64,000 nt of DNA from contig NC_135185.1 of the NCBI RefSeq assembly GCF_041146795.1, positions 8,768,529-8,832,528 of the forward strand, in the 5' to 3' direction. The stretch is from Maylandia zebra (taxonomy: Eukaryota; Chordata; Actinopteri; Cichliformes; Cichlidae). Positions 59,871 through 64,000 of the stretch are shown piece after piece. How positions within the stretch are numbered: the first letter of the stretch is position 1; each line of letters opens with the position of its first letter. A model generated the notes under the pieces. The model ran no database searches. It was not told the origin of the DNA and was given only the letters and a program-made list of their open reading frames with translations. Made by a program: the position numbers and the translations under genes.

Positions 59871-60996
59871 ATTCTGACAATGATTTAGACTGATAAAGAG
59901 AAGAGTAAACATTTCTACAAATATTTTAATAGCTACTGGTTTAAAAACGAGATTGCCAGAGGAATCAATACTTTGAAGGTTTCAGTTGGTGTGCTAAAAG
60001 CCTGCTTGGTTTCTCACCATAATCACAATAATAAACAGCACAGGAAGGCAATATCAGACCATCGAGCAGCTCTGACTGAAGGTTTTATCGTTGTTTCATT
60101 GACCTCTCTGATGGCTTTTTGACATTTCTTGAATCAACATCGTGAATTTGAGTTTAAAATTAACTGAGTTTGTTTTTGTGTCACGATGAACCGAGAAAGA
60201 AAGGATTCCCACCTAGATAAACTTTGACAGATTCCCGTGATACTGAATAAGATACTGAACTGTTACGGATTAAAAAAAATCAATTGGATTAAAGCAGTGA
60301 AGGGATTAAATTGACGATCCGAAAGATCAAGTGGATTGAATCTCCGTGGTAACGAGTTTAATTATCCCACGGGATATTATTGATCAATCTGTGATTTGCT
60401 GTGAATGTTTAATTTAAACATCTGACTGATTGCAGGGTGCTTGCGGAAATCGACCGCGATCATTAAAAACTGATCAATACTGCCCAGAGTACTGCTCGGT
60501 GATCTTTCGGTTATGGGTCAGCTGTGCAGAATATTGATCAGTGATCAGGGCTGTTCCGGATGTCCTGTGATGGCAGCTCTCTCTCTCTCTCTTTCTCTCA
60601 CACACACACACACACACACACCGAGCCGCCTGCACGCGCCTCTCTGATCGCTCTCGTTGGTTTGTATCAGCTGATCGGAGCGGGTTCGGCTCTGGGTCCG
60701 GCTCCGGGTCGGGATCCCTGTACGGTTCCGATCTGATCCGGCTTCGTCTAGTTTGGGCTCTTTGTTCCGGAACTTTTCGGACTCTTCGGTGAGCTGTTAG
60801 CCGTTAGCCTCTCCTAGCTGCAGCGGATCGATTCTTTCCTCGGAACCTTCCACAGCACAGTTCCTGTTTCAACCCGAACCGTTCCCCGGCTGCCCGGCCC
60901 GGACTCTCGCTCTGCTCCGGGCCGACAGGCGGCTCGGTTCGGTTAGTGGAGCGGCTGAGCTAACAAGCTAACAGTTAGCCTGAGCTAGCTGCTAGT
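59871..60996. promoter_or_regulatory. rcor1 upstream region and 5' untranslated sequence
   Basis: 59871-60560 is AT-rich with no recognised gene. 60580-60621 is a (CT)n-(CA)n microsatellite. From 60630 to the ATG the sequence becomes GC- and CpG-rich (GGTTCGGCTCTGGGTCCGG, GGCTGCCCGGCCCGGAC), consistent with a CpG-island promoter for rcor1. No TATA box was found. Confidence 0.55.
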
Positions 60997-61216
60997 ATGC
61001 CCGCGATGCTGGAGAGGAACCCAGAGGCTTCGGGCAAGAGGAGAGGCCGAGCCCCGGGAGGAGGGCCCGTCGGCGGAAAGAGTCTGTCCGGTAATGGACC
61101 CAGTACCAACAGCTGCTGGGAAGAAGGAAGTTCAGGCTCGAGCAGCGACGACGAGCATGGTGGGTAGCCTCGATCATCGCCGCCGCTGCTGAGACTAATC
61201 TGAGTACTGTACTGAG

Positions 61217-61255
<39 letters not shown>

Positions 61256-63837
61256 GGTGGAGGAGGGATGCGGGTCGGACCGCAGTACCAGGCCGTGGTT
61301 CCCGACTTTGACCCGGGTAAGATTGCGGCTGGCTCGGGAGCCTCGCAGCGGAGTAGTAGCCTCGAACAATACCAGCTGTAAAGTTCGCGGCGCTGGTTCC
61401 GGTCCCCGCGTGCCGGTTCCACCTCCACATGTGTGTCCGGCTCTGGTTCTGGGTTCGTTTGTGTTTCAGGAGCTTTTGTTTCCTTAGCAGAAGCAGCTCG
61501 ATGCTCCTCCTCACAGTCAGAACATTCAACTTTAGTCACAAACTTCACACACCGACAATATTCAATAATCAGATAACAGTCATCAATAATCGCTGCAGAA
61601 TCTGACCAGATTCCTGAAAACTGGTCACAGCAACAGCTCTGAGTTAAACTTCATGTTGATCCTCACAGTGATGCTGAGTCTGAACCCTTCTTCACACAAC
61701 CACCTGAAAAGTCGTACAGGTGAGCAGCTCTGCCTGCACAGGTGTGGCTGGTGGCTCTGAAGGAGCTGCTCCATTTTCAAAGTTAGTTTATTGATAAACT
61801 TCTGATCAGCTCCAGCGTTCTACCAGCACCGTTACAGCATGAATCCCTCATCGAGTTATTGAATGTGATGTGAGAACCATTCTAATTAATTAATAATCTC
61901 ATTAACGTGTGTGTGTGATTCCAGATGTAGCCCGGGCGGCTCATCTCCGGGAGAACCTGGGGATGTTGGTTTGGATCCCCAACAGCTGCCTGAATCAAAC
62001 ACAGTGTAAGAAATGGCTCATTGACCTGAGAACATGGTGCACTGATGAGAGTCTGATGGCGTTTTGTGGGTGTTTTTTTTTTTTGTTTTTTTTTCTCTGT
62101 TGCAGTGGACGAGTACATCGCCATCGCCAAAGAGAAGCATGGCTACAACATGGAGCAGGTAATTGTTCACAACTTGGTCACTTTTTTTATTTTAATTCCT
62201 CTTGTGCCGCCATATTTAGACGTTGGTTCACGCTGCCATCCTCAGTCAGTAACAGGTGTACTTATGAACACAGTGTTATTTTGGAGGTTCAGTCGCTGCT
62301 AATCATGTGGTGCTGCCCCTTTCTCTCTCCTCTTTGGCTTCCTGCTCCTTCTCCACGTTGGACTGCAGTTGGTGAGGGGCTTGGAGAAAAAAACGTATAA
62401 ATTACATCTTTAACAGGGCGCCTGCTTTAGCAGCGAACATGTGACTATCTGAGCATGTGCACAAACCGATGTCACACTCAGTGACCCGAGTGTCGGATCT
62501 GCTTTTCTTTGTTAATTCAAAGTGCTCTGCAGAACTTTGCTTCACTTTCAGGATGGTAAAATAAAGTTCAAGTTCTCTCAGGAATATCAGACAGGTGGAC
62601 CTGAAGTTCCTGTGTTTTTAAACTCACTGCCTTCACGCCACTATCACATGTTCAGCTGTTAGAGGGCCCGAACACACAGGAAGTGCTCAGCGTTTGCAGG
62701 GACCGTATAGATCATCACACCAAATGTCCTTCAGTATTTACAATGTCCACATTTTACCTGTCTCACCTGTCACAGGCGCTGGGCATGCTCTTCTGGCACA
62801 AACACAACATCGAGAAGTCTCTAGCCGACCTGCCAAACTTCACTCCGTTCCCCGATGAGTGGACGGTGGAGGACCGCGTGTTGTTCGAGCAGGCCTTCAG
62901 CTTCCACGGGAAGAGCTTCCACCGCATTCAGCAGATGGTACCAGTGCTCCCAGTCCTAGTCTCTCTCTGTGACCAGTGCTCCCAGTCATTTTCCCCCCTT
63001 TGACCAGTGCTCTCAGTCGTAGTCTCCCTCTGTGAGCAGTGCTCTCAGTCGTAGTCTCCCTCTGTGACCAGTGCTCGCAGTCGTAGTCTCCCTCTGTGAC
63101 CAGTGCTCGCAGTCCTAGTCTCCCTCTGTGACCAGTGCTCCCAGTTTGACCAGTAGCTCCTTGTTGTGTCTGTCTGTAGTTACCTGATAAGTCGATGCCC
63201 AGCCTGGTTCGGTTTTATTACTCTTGGAAGAAGAGTCGCAGTAAAACCAGCCTGATGGACCGCCAGACTCGGAAACACAAACGAGAGCGAGACGACAGGT
63301 GAGCAGATACCTGCGCAGGTGTGGGTGCTACCCGATTGGCCGATGAGTGTAAATATAAATGTCTGTTTCAGTGACGATGAAGTCGAGGACGGTAATGGAA
63401 ATCCTCCGAGTGACTCTGAGTTGGACGTAAATAAAGAAGACAAGAAGGAGGTACAAAGTTCAGTGTTTACTTGTTTGTTTGTTTGTTTGCTTGTTTGTTT
63501 ACCTGTTTGTTGCTGTTGTTTACCCGTGTGACTCTTTTCAGGTGAGCTCAGGTTCAGAGAGGTCAGAGGTGAAACCAGTTTCTGGTCTGAAGGTAAGAAC
63601 ACCTTAGCAACCCTCAGACCGTAGCCTGTATGTTCGTACCTGTCTGTTAGATGGGTGACGGCGGCTGCCTCTCTCTCTGTTCACCTGCAGACAGGTGGGA
63701 AGGCGTCCCAGCGGATGAAGAAGCGCCCCCCCAGAGGGATGTTTCTGAACCATCAGGACGTTGTTTCTCTGTCGTCCTCAACGCCTCAGGGACTCATCAG
63801 ACAGCTCGACTCGCAGCTCGTCTCCATCAAGAGACAG
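60997..63837 (+). CDS. rcor1: RCOR1, REST corepressor 1 / CoREST (first 9 exons)
   Basis: Exons: 60997-61159, 61257-61316, 61925-62005, 62106-62158, 62776-62937, 63180-63298, 63372-63450, 63542-63592, 63691-63837; 305 codons in frame to the last donor, continuing off the right edge. The N-terminus [18 protein letters not shown] and [20 protein letters not shown] match vertebrate RCOR1; the Ala-rich stretch of mammals is shorter here. The ELM2 domain spans exons 2-5 ([14 protein letters not shown] to [14 protein letters not shown]). The first SANT domain spans exons 5-6 ([34 protein letters not shown]). The basic [20 protein letters not shown] and the start of the LSD1-binding linker ([14 protein letters not shown]) are in exon 9. 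The second SANT domain is outside. CoREST bridges LSD1 and HDAC1/2 to REST. Exon 3 is the most divergent part compared with mammals. Confidence 0.95.
61220..61250. repeat. (TG)n microsatellite in rcor1 intron 1
   Basis: A 15-unit TG run ends 6 bases before the exon 2 acceptor AG, so it replaces much of the usual pyrimidine tract. Confidence 0.95.
62938..63151. repeat. 32-base minisatellite in rcor1 intron 5
   Basis: Seven copies of a unit starting CCAGTGCTCCCAGTC and ending TCCCTCTGTGA begin at 62941, 62973, 63004, 63036, 63068, 63100 and 63132. Spacing is 32 bases except one 31-base step. The array starts at the donor of exon 5 and fills most of the intron. Confidence 0.93.
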
Positions 63838-64000
63838 GTGAGTCCATGGTCACAGAAACGCTAGAACGGGGAGGTGCAACCATCGCCAGAAATCTACAGA
63901 GGGACTGAAAATAGTCAGAGGGCTGGTCAGGTAATGGCGTTTATCGCCAATACAAACAAACCTAACCTAAACAAAAGGTCACCTGTACGAGCTGCAACAG

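Overview
This window is nuclear DNA from a ray-finned fish, most likely a percomorph (spiny-rayed) teleost and possibly cichlid-like. The evidence is interrupted GT-AG genes whose spliced products read as clear vertebrate orthologues, plus many typical fish repeats (hAT, Tc1/mariner, CACTA, Penelope-like, L2/CR1-type and R4/Dong LINEs, tRNA-derived SINEs). Species cannot be fixed from sequence alone. No bacterial features (operons, ribosome binding sites, CRISPR) are expected or seen.

Host genes in order: tecpr2 (minus; 12 coding exons of its 5' half, continuing off the left edge), znf839 (plus; complete, 10 exons), cinp (minus; complete, 5 exons), an F-box/leucine-rich gene I cannot name (plus; complete, 4 exons), dkc1 encoding dyskerin (minus; complete, 15 exons) and rcor1 (plus; first 9 exons, continuing off the right edge). 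All splice sites and phases were read by eye; every complete gene gives an uninterrupted spliced frame (1022, 210, 428 and 500 residues). In human, TECPR2, CINP, ZNF839 and RCOR1 lie together on 14q32, whereas DKC1 is X-linked, so the block is conserved apart from dkc1 and the F-box gene. tecpr2/znf839 and cinp/F-box are divergent pairs; znf839/cinp and F-box/dkc1 are convergent. The host genes act in autophagy and trafficking (tecpr2), genome maintenance (cinp), probably ubiquitin ligation (F-box), pseudouridylation and telomerase (dkc1) and REST/LSD1 repression (rcor1); znf839 is a little-studied nuclear zinc-finger protein. They form no pathway.

Mobile elements fill introns and intergenic space. 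tecpr2 intron 7 holds a Penelope-like element; znf839 intron 1 holds a LINE broken by a near-intact mariner-type element, and intron 3 a 1-kb hAT; cinp intron 4 holds a hAT with a BED-finger relic. Two large nests dominate: 30.2-36.4 kb (LINE > hAT > hAT > hAT) and 45.7-53.5 kb (LINE > hAT > L2 3' fragment > CACTA/EnSpm). The 5.9-kb CACTA element is the most unusual object: it has matching CACTG termini, a readable empty site, a partial zinc-finger transposase, and a second protein that still splices cleanly over four exons. The 53.6-59.9 kb stretch adds a head-to-head SINE pair and an R4/Dong LINE with a long open reverse transcriptase-endonuclease frame.
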